Below the pieces are notes generated by a model. It searched no databases and was not told the origin of the DNA. It saw nothing but the letters and a program-made list of their open reading frames with translations. The translations under genes were made by a program, and so were the position numbers. From Mixophyes australis (Eukaryota > Chordata > Amphibia > Anura > Limnodynastidae), in contig JAVHZZ010000003.1 in NCBI GenBank assembly GCA_036250195.1, positions 341,911,875-341,975,874 on the forward strand: 64,000 nucleotides of DNA. The letters run 5' to 3'. The stretch's first letter is position 1, and each line of letters begins with the position of its first letter. Below, one piece after another: positions 32,835-45,139 of this stretch.

Positions 32835-33430
32835 TGTCAGGACTGTGAGCTGGATGGTACTACTAACTGGTATTATGTCTACTTTACAGGGAGGTGCGGA
32901 ATCTAGCGCACCACCAGTTTTCGCCAGGGACCCCCTCAAGCAGGTTTGGACTTCGCTGCTAGAGGTGCGCAGGTCGCGGTTCTCCAAGACAGTTACCAGT
33001 GTTATAGTGTAGAGGGTAGTCAGAACAAGCCGGTTCAAACCAAGAGGATAATGCGGTACCAAAGGGGATTCACAAGAATGGTCAGCTGAAACAGGATCCA
33101 AGAGGGTAGTCAAACAAGCCGGGTCAATACAGGAGAACTTGAAGCACAAATACAATAAACACTGGAGGCAGGAAATAGACCTGATACTCTGGCACCCTAA
33201 TGGTGCCAGAGTCAGGTTTAAATAGAGGGACCCCAGACATGATTGGTCGGCCATCTGGGCATCAGAGACCACTGACCGAGGCTGGAAAATAGCATCCCGT
33301 CCATTCAGGCGGCGCTTCTGATGGCCGGGGGAGACTGTTTCTCTGTTCCCTAGAAAAAGAGCTCCCTTGGCCGGAAATGACAGGCGACCGTCCCCGCTTC
33401 CTGATAGCGATGCGGGGACGGCACCTGACA
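32835..33430 (-). mobile_element. solo LTR with 5-bp target duplication
   Basis: This 596-bp block starts TGTCAGG and ends CCTGACA (TG...CA with 7-bp inverted ends), flanked by CCAGA at 32830-32834 and 33431-33435. This is the footprint of LTR-to-LTR recombination of a retroelement. Minus orientation is suggested by CTATTTAAAC (33226-33217) downstream of a CpG-rich stretch at 33280-33430. There is an imperfect duplication of GGTAGTCA(G)AACAAGCCGG. No internal coding part remains. A 220-codon minus frame overlapping it has no recognisable domain. Confidence 0.82.
33186..33212 (-). repeat. perfect 11-bp hairpin at the predicted LTR start site
   Basis: ACTCTGGCACC-CTAAT-GGTGCCAGAGT, 5-30 bp downstream of the TATA-like CTATTTAAA on the minus strand. 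It would form at or just after the 5' end of the LTR transcript. Confidence 0.7.
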
Positions 33431-33690
33431 CCAGATCTCACCACATGTCCCTTACATCCCAACAGATCCTCAATTGTCTGTTCATTGCCATCAGACCTCC
33501 CCACATGTCATAAGACCTCTCCATATGCCCATAAGATCTCCCCACATGCCATCAGAGCTCAGCACATGCCCATTACATGCCAATAAGCACCCCACCTGCC
33601 ACAAGATCTCACCACATGCCCCTTTCATGCCATAAGACCTTCCAACATCCCCCTTACATGCCATCAGACCTCCTCACAACCCCTTACATG

Positions 33691-33888
33691 GGAACACACT
33701 GGAAGATTTATGGACGCGATACAAAGAGAGCTTGTGCCCCCAGAATACTGTGAGGTATTTGACACTGTAGACAAAATGCTGAGGGTACAGCTGAATATAT
33801 GAATTGTGGGGGTTTAGTAACCTGAGTACACAGAGTTTGTAGTCACTGCCTGGGCAGCACACAATGTGTGCAAAGATATCCAAAGGTA
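33691..33888. other. no recognisable feature
   Basis: Sequence between the two minisatellites. Confidence 0.3.
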
Positions 33889-35065
33889 TTGTCACTGGTT
33901 GGACAGTTCGTAGTGTGCAATGAGGTGCACATATGTGTTGGCACTCTTTGGGGGGAATTCAATTGAACACAGGTTTTTTTTTTCCCGCCGGGTTAAAAAA
34001 AATAATAATACCCACCCGGGGTTTGACCCGCTGACGCGACCGGTTTTAGCTACCGCTACGTACAAAATCGTTCAATTCAACAGGTAGCCAGCCCCCGTGC
34101 GTTAATCATTTGTGCTTGCAAATTTTTGGGGGACTGAAGGGGAGGGTTTAACGCGGTCATATATGATGAAAAAATGCATTGGCATACATTTTTATAACAT
34201 TACACAACCTTTCTATTTTATAATATCTACATACAGTAATTTTTTTTACTGTATTTTCTTATTTTACTTTTTTTTTACTAGACAATCACTTATACCATGA
34301 CAAAACATATTAGTACATACATATTAGTACATATAACATACATAAATATATTAATTAGAGATTAGTGTGTTTATTATTTTCATGACTTTTTTTACATGCT
34401 TTTTGTAAAAGAAAATCACCTTTTTCATGTTATGCATTACTGATAAACATAATTTATCTTTTTTTTTTTTACATTATTATATGATTTCAAATTGTTTTCT
34501 TATGTTTTAAATTTTTTGCACAGCCATGAGAGGTGCGAGAGAAAACTGGAGATTTGACAGTTTACCACGCCGCATTTAAAAACAATTGAATAGCTTTTAA
34601 CGCTTCTCCCTCCCTCCCTTCCTCCCTATACATTCAATGGATCTTCTACTTGTCCACGACAGGACCATTTGTGCAACAGAAAAAAAAGGTGCGTTAAAAA
34701 TGTAATTGAATATCGGGTAAAGTTAACCCGCTCTAAAATTAGTTAAAACCGCGTTAAAATGGTGTAAAAGAAAGACAAAAGAATTCCCCCCTTCAAGCAG
34801 TGCGTAGCATGTAATGAGTTACACAGTGGTGTTGCTACTGCTTGACCACTGTGCAGTGTGCAATAAAGTACCCATATGTGTTGGCATTAGTAGAACTAAC
34901 CAGAGCATGTAATGAGGTACACTGATGAGTTTGAACAGCGCATGGCATGCAGTAATGTACATAAATGTGTTGGCACTCTTTGAACACCATGTAGCATGCA
35001 ATAAGGTACACAGGGGTGTTGGCACTAGTTGATGTGTAAAGAGTAACTGCGCGTAATGTGTAAAG
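33889..35065. repeat. ~50-bp minisatellite, split by an 842-bp element
   Basis: Units of the form GTAGCATGCAATAAGGTACA plus TGTGTTGGCACTCTTTGA-like sequence occur at 33909-33949 and again at 34792-35065. The interruption is the TIR element at 33950-34791. Confidence 0.75.
33950..34791. mobile_element. 842-bp TIR element with GGGGGGAATTC ends
   Basis: It starts GGGGGGAATTCAATTG and ends AAAGAATTCCCCCC. Subterminal parts carry GGGTTAA/TTAACCCG and CGCGTTAAA/TTTAACGCG-type motifs in inverse order, with AT-rich DNA between. Flanks are TTT and TTC, so any 3-bp duplication is imperfect. No transposase is visible. It is probably a non-autonomous DNA transposon (PIF/Harbinger-like by end type, inferred). 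Confidence 0.7.
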
Positions 35066-35425
35066 AGGAACTGTTATCATTGACCTAGTGAGTCAGAACA
35101 AAAAATGGATCAGCGTCAGACTTTGTAGTGCTCAGTGAAAGATAGAAATAGAATTCATAGTGCGATCTGTGCTAAAATCCGAATTCTGCACAAATAAATA
35201 ATTCTACTCACCAAAAAATGGTGTTCAGGATGGTTTTCTTAATAATGCAGCTTCAGACCTCCATGTTTCATATAACAGTTATTTTTTATTTCTGCGGTAA
35301 TTTAAAAAATCACATTGGGTTATCTTCGCAAAGGAAGATCTCATTGGTAGGGTCTCCGTGGCAATGGGGGGAACTTTGTGCTGTTTTCTCAGTTTGGATT
35401 AGGGGGTCCCTGGTTCAAAATTTGT

Positions 35426-35428
<3 letters not shown>
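35066..35428. other. no recognisable feature
   Basis: No supported gene or repeat. Confidence 0.3.

Positions 35429-35465
<37 letters not shown>
35429..35465. repeat. (AT)n microsatellite
   Basis: AT dinucleotides. Confidence 0.95.
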
Positions 35466-35470
<5 letters not shown>

Positions 35471-37180
35471 CTGTGCTGTTTGAGTATATTGGGAAACGCA
35501 CTAAAATATATGTTGTGAATAAATCTATTTCTTTATAAATTTTAATCTTTGCTTATGCATACCTGGATTTTGAAAACACTGAATGGGTTTGGAATATATG
35601 GGAAAGCTCTTGCTTTTAATATCTTGCTAGGAAATCCAGTTTGTAAATGAATAAATATAGAGCAGCCTTCTGTCACCAATAAGTAGCGCAATGCTCTATG
35701 CGGTGGATGCAAATGCCTGAGTGTATAACCCTATAGGGATCATACTGGTCTATTTTTACACCCACCATCCCTCGTCATCTCTCTCAGATATCAAATGCTC
35801 ATTGGGCACAGTGAAAAAAATATATGTGCATTTGTATCCTAAAATGCAACTAACACAAATGCTATAAGACTATTTCGGAATAATATATACCTCCTTATGA
35901 ATAAGGAATTTCCATTCATCAATTGGAAATCAGTTTAGCTGGCACTGTTGAGGTTCAGCTTAGACAAAGTGATACAGATACCCAGCCTGACAGTGATGTA
36001 GTTACAGTTCTAATACAATCGCATGATTGAAGTGCAGAATCGCAGGAGGGAGTTGAATGACTTTTAAATTGACAGCAGTATACGCACACACATGGTAAAG
36101 CCAGTTACAACTCCCATAAATCCCAAGTTATTCATTGTGGGGATGTGTACAGTAAATAATTAAAAATCATGTGCAATAAGCCTAAAATACGTACAGAAAA
36201 AATAATAGTTTTTCAATTTCTAATATATTTGACTATGGCTACCTTGTTTGTCCCCTTGCAGGATTTGTAGAGTGAACATTCTAGTTTGATGTAACGCAAA
36301 GAGGAGAAAAGTTATTCATTGCAGAGAAAAGCTGCAGTATGTGAGTGTTCACAAAACAATACATAGTACCAGGTGTCTGGTGGTCCACATAATATCACAG
36401 TAATACATAGCACTATGGTAAACTCTTTGCACAACTTGACCCAGACAGAGGACAGTTGTAGAACTAGGTTGGATGGAAGAAACTGCTGTAGCTGTTGTTT
36501 GCAGATCATGGTCCAGACAAATGGTTTGAGAGTCAATAGACAGTATACATGCATATATGCAAAGGTGGTTAAGGGGTGCTTTATATAGGTCATGATGTGC
36601 TAGTGCAGAGGCAGCTGTAGAAGACAAAGTGGGATCAGATACATTAATAGACAGATATGACACTTACTGCAAACCCAACAAAAACTTTCTTAATACTGAA
36701 AACTCGTGTTTGAAGTTTTTATTTACATATTTAGTTATATTTGATGTTCTTAAAGACATCAAAATAAACTGTAAACCTAACCTTTATAAGCTTAAATGGC
36801 TACATTTTATAGCATTTTTGTAGCATTTTAACTGTTTTGATGTAACTAATTATCCAATCATCTAATAAAAATATGTAACAAAATAGTGTGGGATTATTTG
36901 TGAAACTAAAGATACATATTGTAAAAATAATAAAGCAATGCAGTCCAAAACTCTAAACAGTCCAATTAAGCAACACAATTTAAAAAAATCACTTAACATA
37001 TCATTGGGGAAAGGGAAAAAAAGATGCTAAAGAGTTTTTTTTACAGTAATCTAAATGTAAGATTTTTTTCATAGCGTACTGATTTTTCATTCTTAAGAAA
37101 ATGGTATACTTTATTAATTATTTATAATGAGACAAACAACACCAAAATTCAATAGAACAGGTATATAAATATAGCAGTAG

Positions 37181-37183
<3 letters not shown>
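35466..37183. other. no recognisable feature
   Basis: AT-rich, with overlapping short frames on both strands at 36312-36663 that show no domain or coding signature. Confidence 0.35.

Positions 37184-37246
<63 letters not shown>
37184..37246. repeat. (AT)n microsatellite
   Basis: About 30 AT units. Confidence 0.95.
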
Positions 37247-37248
<2 letters not shown>

Positions 37249-39429
37249 ATACACACAGTCACACAGTGGTATGCCACACCGCTGTTATATCTGCAATAAC
37301 ATTATAGCATTAGTTTACAAAATATAGATAAATTTACAGGTGCCTATAATTTAGTTATCTAGTTATCTGCAACATAATGTATGAATGTATATTTTAACAC
37401 AATAATTTAAGATCTAGACAATATAAATATTAAATAAGTAAAACTGATTTGTACTGCTAATCTTATATAATAAAAACTGGACTATGAAGTAAAATTAACA
37501 ATGCCGCGATTAGCTTAATTGTTGAATTAGGCTACACCTGCACTATTTCAGCAGTCATGAAAAACCCAGCATTCACAATAAAAGTGAAACACAAAAGTTA
37601 GTTATGGATAAATCTAATGAAAAATATAATAAACAAGATGTATACATGGCAAAATAGGTTGCAACAAAACAAAAAAATAAACAATCTCTCGTAAATTCCA
37701 AACTGAGGTAATTTTAATCAAACATTAAAAAAAGCAAATGCTGGTATAAATTAAGATTAAAAAGCTGGTATCTAAGTAAATTGATTTAACATTCCATTTT
37801 GTACTATTTAAAGTTGGTTCAATGAAAGCTAAAAAGAGGAGTTTAAATAAATGAAAGATGTTGTGCACAGCATCTTATACAAAATAAAAGAAAAGGTGCT
37901 GCAACTTGTAGAAAGTGACTGCAAATAGCCGTACATCACAAATCTATCATTAACATGTTCAAGCGTGAGCTGAAAGCCTACCTTTAATAATATAAAATAC
38001 TAAACCTAAATAGAAACAATTATAACAAAATAATGGAACTAAATCCATAACATAAATTGTCGTAACTACCTAGATCAAGATTTGAGCTCTCACACACAAA
38101 TAAAGAACAGACAGGAATGCTTTAAACGTATTGTTGAAATGACAAAACAAACATCAGTCAATAAGCTGCAGAAATTTAAAAGGGATACCAAAGATTATAA
38201 ACTGAACCATATATACTCCTAGTTTTCTGGAAATCACAATAATTATGCATCCTTACAATAATCCTGCCAGAGGTTCTTTAAAAATACTAAACCTAGTGAT
38301 AATACCTCCATTAGCACTTCATCGTAAAAATCATGAGACAAATCAATATCATCATAGAGATACAAGATTCAACACCTCTTGTAGGCAACAGGGAAGAAAA
38401 ATCGACTAGGCCAACAAAAAGAGAGAAAACCTTCAAAACAGCCGTGCAATTTGTGAAAGCAAGTAAAAGTAAAGCTCTTCCTGGACAACAGAGACTTTTC
38501 TACCTCTACACTGCAATACTTGAAAAAAGGATTGGGATAAGTAACATTGTAATTTTCAGATAAAGTTGAAATTACAACATATTTTTAGAGATATCTACGC
38601 AACCATTTTTTTATTTGTCTAGACCCGTAATATAGATGTAAAAACTTCTGATGTTGCCATCAAATCACATAAGTAAGTGATAACACTGACAGCTCCAAAC
38701 CCCTATCCTCACAATCCCATCCCTAAGCCTTCACTACCAAAAAAAATCACAGGTCCAAGGTTGGTTTCAATACCTCTCCACCCTTCATCATTCCTAAAAT
38801 GAAAGTAATTTCTTAGCAGTTGTAACTACCCTACTCATGGCCCAAGATGTACACTGATGCATAGTAAGTGGGGATCACTGGTAGGAAGACAAGAATATGA
38901 TGTTTACACCAGTAAATGACATTGGAATGTACTTCCTCTGGCATCAACTGTACAAAGGGTTTCTGTGGTCCCTGCTTCTCTCTTTATTGTGCCTATGTAA
39001 CCGTATCATAGTTGATCACCCGTCCTCCCCATACCTACTCCACTCTTTTTTTTGTACCCCCTCCGTCTCCAGCACAATTAATGCCACATAAATAATCAAC
39101 TAAAATCTTTTTCTCAAAAAAAGTTTCTGCATCAAACAAGAGTACATTTAATCGGGTTATAGTTTGATCTCTGGTTTATTAATTTCTTAGTATGATAACA
39201 TTAAAGGATGAGAAGCTTGATTGGAATAACTCTAAAACATAGTATGTCACTTTCTAGCCAATGGTTCTTCAGTTATGTTTATAAAAGCATATAAAGTTGG
39301 TGTGGTGTAGTCTGAGATAAACTGTTATATAAGACTGATGCCTTGAAACAGATCTGTAATGCACTTCTTTTAAATCTGTTTTAGTCTCATATTAAGCACT
39401 GTTAATAGCAACATCATAAAAGCCACTAG
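37247..39429. other. no confident feature
   Basis: AT-rich DNA. A short FKRELKAYL-like reading near 37967-37995 and Lys-rich open frames near 38333-38563 could be old retroelement scraps, but neither is long enough to assign. Confidence 0.3.
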
Positions 39430-39640
39430 TGGATTTCTTGTTGTGGGATTCCACAAATACCAGTGTTTTACCTGCTACCTAAAGTCCATAAAGATCTAAA
39501 AGATCTAAAGTTTCCAGTGAAACATTTTATACTGCCCTATAGGACAGGTTATTGGAAGATTTTTTACAGCTATTAGACCTGACTATCCCTCACCAATTGG
39601 AAAATACCACTCAATTCCTAAATGCTATTGAAATAGTGAT
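39430..39640 (+). pseudogene. Penelope-like RT fragment
   Basis: The plus strand encodes VFYLLPKVHKDLKD, matching the family's F-Y-x-L-P-K-x-H-K motif. After a frame break it encodes IPHQLENTTQFLNAIE, the segment that follows further along in Penelope-like reverse transcriptases. Stops separate the pieces and no catalytic motif follows. It is a short relic independent of the minus-strand one at 16270-17330. Confidence 0.6.
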
Positions 39641-40050
39641 GAGCAACAGGGCCCAGTTCTTACTAGACTACACAATCACATACAATGACTAGCACCATAC
39701 CTTTACCTATGTTATATCTACACAGCAATGCAACATTATTACAAGGCATGCAGTTAACACTATCCATACCAAACCGAGGTCTAACCTTTAAAACCAACAC
39801 AGAAAGTGAAAAGAAAAGAAAGTGAATTCTATAAATAAGTTCCATTGACAACTGCAGAATTTGTCTTCAGAGGCAAAATGAGTATATACTTATAGGTGAC
39901 AGGATTGGGATTTCTTGGTGTTTATGCAGTAAAATAAATATAACAAGTATTCAGTGACATCACATTAAAATGGGAATTCAAACACACAACCTATAGTCTA
40001 TACTTCCTGCAGTCAGGTGATCTAATGGAGAAATATGTAAGCATTAAAAA
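39641..40050. other. no confident feature
   Basis: May include further decayed retroelement sequence. Nothing specific is recognisable. Confidence 0.3.
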
Positions 40051-40350
40051 GCTTAGTGGTTAGCACTTCTGCCTCACTGCACTGTGGTCATGAGTTTGAT
40101 TCCCAACCATGGCCTTATCTGTGTGGAATTTGTATGTTCTCCCCGTGTTTGCGTGGGTTTCCTCCGAGTGCTCCGGTTTCCTCCAACATCCCTAAAACAT
40201 ACTAGTAGGCTAATTGGGTGCTATCAAATTGACCCTAGTCTTTCTCTGTCTGAGTGTATATTAGGGAATTTAGACTATAAGCTCCAATGGGGCAGGGACT
40301 GATGTGGGTACAGCGCTGTGGAATTAGTAGTGCTATATAAATAGCTGATG
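40051..40350 (+). mobile_element. SINE, nearly full length
   Basis: It starts GCTTAGTGGTTAGCACTTCT, then ATGAGTTTGATTCCC, GTTTGCGTGGGTTTCCTCC, CAAATTGACCCTAGTC, AAGCTCCAATGGGGCAGG and GCGCTGTGGAATTAGTAG, ending ATAAATAGCTGATGATG. Part of the GAGTTCTCTGTACAGC segment is shortened. Confidence 0.9.
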
Positions 40351-43300
40351 ATGATAATAATTAGTGGGATGGCAGGAAAGGAAGTGGTGATGAAGGCTCT
40401 GTGGTTCCGTTCCTCTCTGAGCAGGAAAAAAAGTGTTCTGTAAAGCAAGTGAAAGAAGTAGAGTGAAGGAAGGATATACCTACTCAATAACGTCCGGAAC
40501 CACTTCAAAATGTTCCTATGGTGCCCCCAAGTTTTAAACTACAGAAATGCACCAATGATACCAGATAAGTTAATGCCAATGAGAGTTCCTTTTCAAAAAG
40601 AGAAAAGCAGCATGAGACAGAGAGAAAGTATTTCAATAAAAGTGCTAGGCCATTCTTAGCATGTGACCCAGAACAAAAATTAAGATGCGGAAGAGATGGG
40701 GAAAAATGCTACCGGCAACTGACAAAGAGAGCAGAAACACCATGATTTTTAACCAGGATCTGATCAGTGTCAAATGGGAAAACATTTTTAATTTTGATGA
40801 TTATTTTCTATGAAGCAACATACATTGTAAATGATTCTGGTCAGGAGTCTGCAAAATATTGATATGCAAGAAAACTTCTCAAACCAGGAAAACAGAAAGA
40901 ATATAAAAGTATTACACAAAACAGAATAATAAAAATAGCAACAGCTGTATTATAAAGGAGGATGGTGGAATATATTTAGAGATTCCATATGTTAAAGTTT
41001 TCCCAGGGCAGTGCCCTTTTCTTTCTTACAAAACACGCAATACTTATTTTTTATTTATAATTTATAATATTGATTATTGCAAATTAACAGTTCACATTGG
41101 AATTGGTTTCTAAAATTGTTTCACTTCATTTGTGAATTTTATGGTGAATAAGGGGTGAATTTTATAGTCCAAACAATTTTCAGGTCACATGGGTGTCCCA
41201 GTATTTCATTAAAAATTGATTGCAACCCTAGCTTACTATCATTATGTTTTGTTGCTAATTTGTTTGCACCTCCACAGATTTTGTAGCCTATAAATTCAGT
41301 TTGGTATTTGAGACTCTATTGTTCCATTAGTTTGATTACATACAGTATATACAGCAATTTTGACATGATGATGATTGAAGCAGAGATTCCCACAACATAC
41401 CTTTTTATTAAACTTCTAAATTCAATTGGAATCTACATTCCTAAAATAGTCCAAAAGGAAATAATACTCCTACGTTCTGGGAGAAACTGTACTCTATTGT
41501 TCCCCAGATCAATCAATACCCGCTCAGCCAGTCAGAGCAGCTTCTGTCTGCTTCAGACTATCGTACTGGTGTTAGTTATTGATTTAAGTTTTAAACAAAC
41601 TTTTATTTATTGATTGCCTTTACATTAAAACATTAAAGATACATTCTGATGCTGGCATAAACATTAGCACACATATACACAAGCGTTTTGGGATGAGCAA
41701 AATATATATTTCCTCTGAGGCATCTCTGAAGATGGATTTCCAAGGGTTGCTCTACACTGCGTGCCCTTACTATACTGAACTTGCTCATGCATGATCATAT
41801 CCAGGGGACCAAAAATGCTAGTAACATTCGACTTTGCAACACTAAATCAGATCCTATGTGCCCCCTTTAGCTCTTGTAGAAGGGCAGTGAATAAAAAAGA
41901 AGTAACAAATAAAGTAAAAAAAAGATAAAAAGAAAAAGGTAAACAAATAATAATAGTAATAGTAATAATAATAATAAAAAATAAAAAAATACTTTTAAAA
42001 GCAGAATACATTTTTCTGACCCTTTTTTTGACCCAAACATCAAGTCCTGCCTTCCCACCTTTGACACCCAGTCATCAACTAGCAAAATTGTTGTACCTAC
42101 CATTTCTCCCAAATTCATCATACAACCGACAACTATACCAGCCAAGATCACTGACCCAACAGTAATGACTGCTCCAAATGACAAATTCTATTTTAAGTGC
42201 ACATTCATATTCTCATTTTGCCCATTTTGGACACATATGTACAATATGAAAACCTGTGAATTTCTTACAATCTGTAGTTTTATATTTTGTGGGGTTTCTA
42301 TTTGGTATTTACAGTTTGTGAGATATTCTGTCATAAATAATATTTTTTGTTATTTTATTTTTTTAAAGCACAGATTACAAACCATAATTTCAGTTTTAAT
42401 GAGGAAAATATTAAGATTATTTGTGATTTATCTAGGTTGTGTATGGAAATAAATACATGGACTTTCTGGTAGCAAGAAATTTGTTTGGGATTTTATTTTT
42501 CATTTATTTTTGTCATTTGTGTGTAAATTTTAATGAAGTAAATAGTATAACCTTCATTTCCTAATTGAAGATAACGTGTATACATAATCTGTAATGCCTG
42601 CTATGTAAAATGTCCCGTAACAATTTTTAACATTTATGTTTAATATATTTGAATCAGGTATACTAATAATATCACCCATATACAATATGTCTCTTTTGTA
42701 TATCAAAAATGTAATATTTGTAGACTTAACAAATGTTGTTGCTTATTATTGCACTCTTTCAAGCTCTTTACTGTTTTTTTTAAAGACATGTCCTCCAACT
42801 TCTTGGAAAATTAAGCTGTGTTTATAAGCTTAAAGAGGGATTTGTAGAAAAGCTCTTTTTTAGCGTTTTACTCAATATACCTCAAGCACAATAAAAACTT
42901 TGGCTGCTCTTGCTGCTGATAATTGACATTGAGAATCTCTGCCAATGTCGATGTCAACAAGTACAATCAAATCCTTCTCCACTAAAGAAACTCCTAAGTT
43001 ACTGTTATTTGTTGAGTAATTAACATACAGTAAAATGCATAACCTTGGTTTGGTCTATATTGAATTTAATCTACCATTTATAAGTCCGCTCTGTCAATCA
43101 GATATAATTTACCAAGAGACCCAAAAACAGTGTAGATTATAATTATATTTATCTACTAAATTTACAACCTTAACTAAATTCTGATTTTTAATCAGAACAA
43201 TCATTCCATGCACTATTTTAATCCAGTTACAGTCAATCCCCATCTACTCAATCTTTGTTTATTAACAACATAGAGGGAATATATATGTCAACTATAGCTG

Positions 43301-43407
43301 ATACTCAAACAATGTAAGAAAAAATAACTAAATAAAAATTGACATGAAAAGTAATTTCACACAAGAACTATTACAGCCAAATTGCGGCTTATCACCCAAT
43401 ATTAATT
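40351..43407. other. no confident gene; A/T-rich tracts
   Basis: Includes an A-rich (AAT/AAAG) tract at 41890-41990. The stretch 42860-43150 (AATCCTTCTCCACTAAAGAA, AAAATGCATAACCTTGGTTT) resembles LINE 3' flanking sequence, but this is recollection and not proven. Open frames here are short and domain-free. Confidence 0.35.
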
Positions 43408-43415
43408 ATTTATGG

Positions 43416-43611
43416 CAGTGGATCTCAAACTTTCTCAGTTCGAGGCACCCTTAGGGTCTCCATAATTTTTTCAAGGTACCCCTAAGCCAAAATAATTACC
43501 AAGTAGTTCCCCACCTTGCTTACCCAGTTTATCACCAGCACTGACTGTAACTTCCCTTTGAGATCGTTGTGGCACCGCAGGGAGCCACGGCGCACAGTTT
43601 GGGAACCGCTG
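43416..43611. mobile_element. hAT MITE (CAGTGG...CCGCTG)
   Basis: It starts CAGTGGATCTCAAACTTTCT and ends AGTTTGGGAACCGCTG, complementary ends typical of vertebrate hAT (Charlie-type) elements. Flanks ATTTATGG (43408-43415) and ATTTAGGG (43612-43619) form an 8-bp duplication with one mismatch. It is 196 bp with no coding part. Confidence 0.88.
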
Positions 43612-44170
43612 ATTTAGGGGATCATCTGTAGTTGGGCGCATTTGCATCCAAAACGCAGACATAAACTGTGTGCTGCAAAAAAAAAACAAATTCATGCATT
43701 TATTGCACAGATCTCAAGATATGTGCAACTCAAAATAAACATGTAAATGTGTCTGTATGACTATACGTTTAAAGCGCATCAACATATACTTTAAGTGTGT
43801 CATGATGCACCAGCAAACTTGAGACACCATTCATCAATATAGACCAACACCAGTCTGAGCTGGTCACACTATAACAGGGAAACCCAAACTGTGGGACATA
43901 GCCGCAGTCTGTTTAGCATGGAGCTGAATACCCTTGTGGAAGAGAGCCCACAAATAAATATATGGCTCCCCCAGGGAAAATATCTAGTCCTGAAAGCACT
44001 AGAGCTCCTCCCAACATTTGTGGGTGGTGGGTGTTTAAATGTAAAGCTATTAATATTTAATATTTTTATATGCGGCACTAATGGTTTCAGCAAGGTCTTG
44101 CAGCCATAAACTGGTTGAGTATGCTGCCATTTGTAGAACTGCAACCTAAAATCTACGAGGCTCATTGATA
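43612..44170. other. unannotated sequence
   Basis: Some stretches (TTTGTAGAACTGCAACC at 44130-44147) resemble fragments of the CTTGTAGTTCTACA dispersed repeat in inverted form. No gene is supported. Confidence 0.3.
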
Positions 44171-44179
44171 TATTCTATC

Positions 44180-44610
44180 AATAAATCTAGCTACAATGAG
44201 GTTTATTGTGTCTAGATCCCACGAGACTCTAGCTGCAACAAACTAATCAGAGCTGCTTTGTCATGTCGGGACTCCACAAGGAGCACGTTCGGTTCATCAA
44301 AGTGTTTTTTTAATCCATTTGGCTTAAAACCTGGAGGAAAAAAGAGGATGTCTGTGGATTTAGGTGAATAATAAATTAGTTATTAAAAGGTATTGGGAGA
44401 AGCTTTATTTCAACAAAGTATATTTTTATTGCATTTTGATTTTTACAGTATTTTTGTATGTGGCACCACAGGTCCCAGCAGGCCCTGGATGCCAGAGTAT
44501 GCCAGCTCTTGTAGCTGTACTATGGCAAACATATCCTGGCAGTCATGTGTATGCTGACACTTGTAGTTCTACAAGCTTTGCTGGGACAATATTCAAAAAT
44601 GTTTTTTTTT
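44180..44610 (+). repeat. dispersed repeat, uninterrupted copy
   Basis: It aligns in order with 1641-1978 plus 4104-4330: TCTAGATCCCACGAGAC, AACTAATCAGAGC, AGCTTTATTTCAACAAAGTA, GTGGCACCACAGGTCCCAGC, GACACTTGTAGTTCTACA. It serves as the empty-site reference for the hAT insertion at 1979. Family and ends are not identified. Confidence 0.65.
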
Positions 44611-45139
44611 ATGCACCAGTCATTGCCCACAGCAATCGAACTTGTATTATTACACCACAATTAAAAAAAAACACTATACAGAAAAGCAATTAACGTAATA
44701 TAATTTATAATAATAATATCACAAAAAAATGACAATATATATATATAGACAAACTACAGGGAACATATGTTACAGAGCAACTAGTTAAACACCTATAGTG
44801 CCAGTAAAAATGAACTTAGAACATAGAATACCCATGATTTTAAGCCAGGAACCACTCAATAGGATCTTAGTAGCCCTGTTACATGTTTCATACAATAATT
44901 CATTTGGAAGACACAAATCAGTATCACCTTTAAAGCATAGTTTGGCCTGAACGGTGTGTTGTGTCTTAGAGACAATGGTGATGTTGGCACAATACACCTA
45001 TTTTTTTTTCTATTTCTTTTTCTGGTTCAAACAAAAGTTGTTAGAATATCTGAATGTAAATTAGTTCAATTTGTTGCTAAAGTTGTTAAAAAAAATTCAA
45101 ATGTTAATTAAGTATTTAACAGTAATGCACTTAGAGAAC
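44611..45139. other. no recognisable feature
   Basis: AT-rich, with a short AT tract near 44736-44748. Confidence 0.35.

Larger units (their letters stand above)
32575..33690. repeat. minisatellite (CCCACATGCCC...ATCAGA units), split by an LTR
   Basis: Degenerate units of roughly 30-40 bp built from CCTCCCCACATGTC, CCTTACATGCC and ATCAGA occupy 32575-32834. They resume at 33431 after the solo LTR and run to about 33690. Confidence 0.8.

Noticed and set aside
32769..33431. 220-codon minus-strand frame
   Set aside because: It covers the solo LTR and runs into a minisatellite. No recognisable domain and no reason to think LTR DNA codes.
38333..38563. 76-codon Lys-rich frame as a gene
   Set aside because: No domain, no splice context, and a nearby Penelope relic suggests retroelement debris at most.
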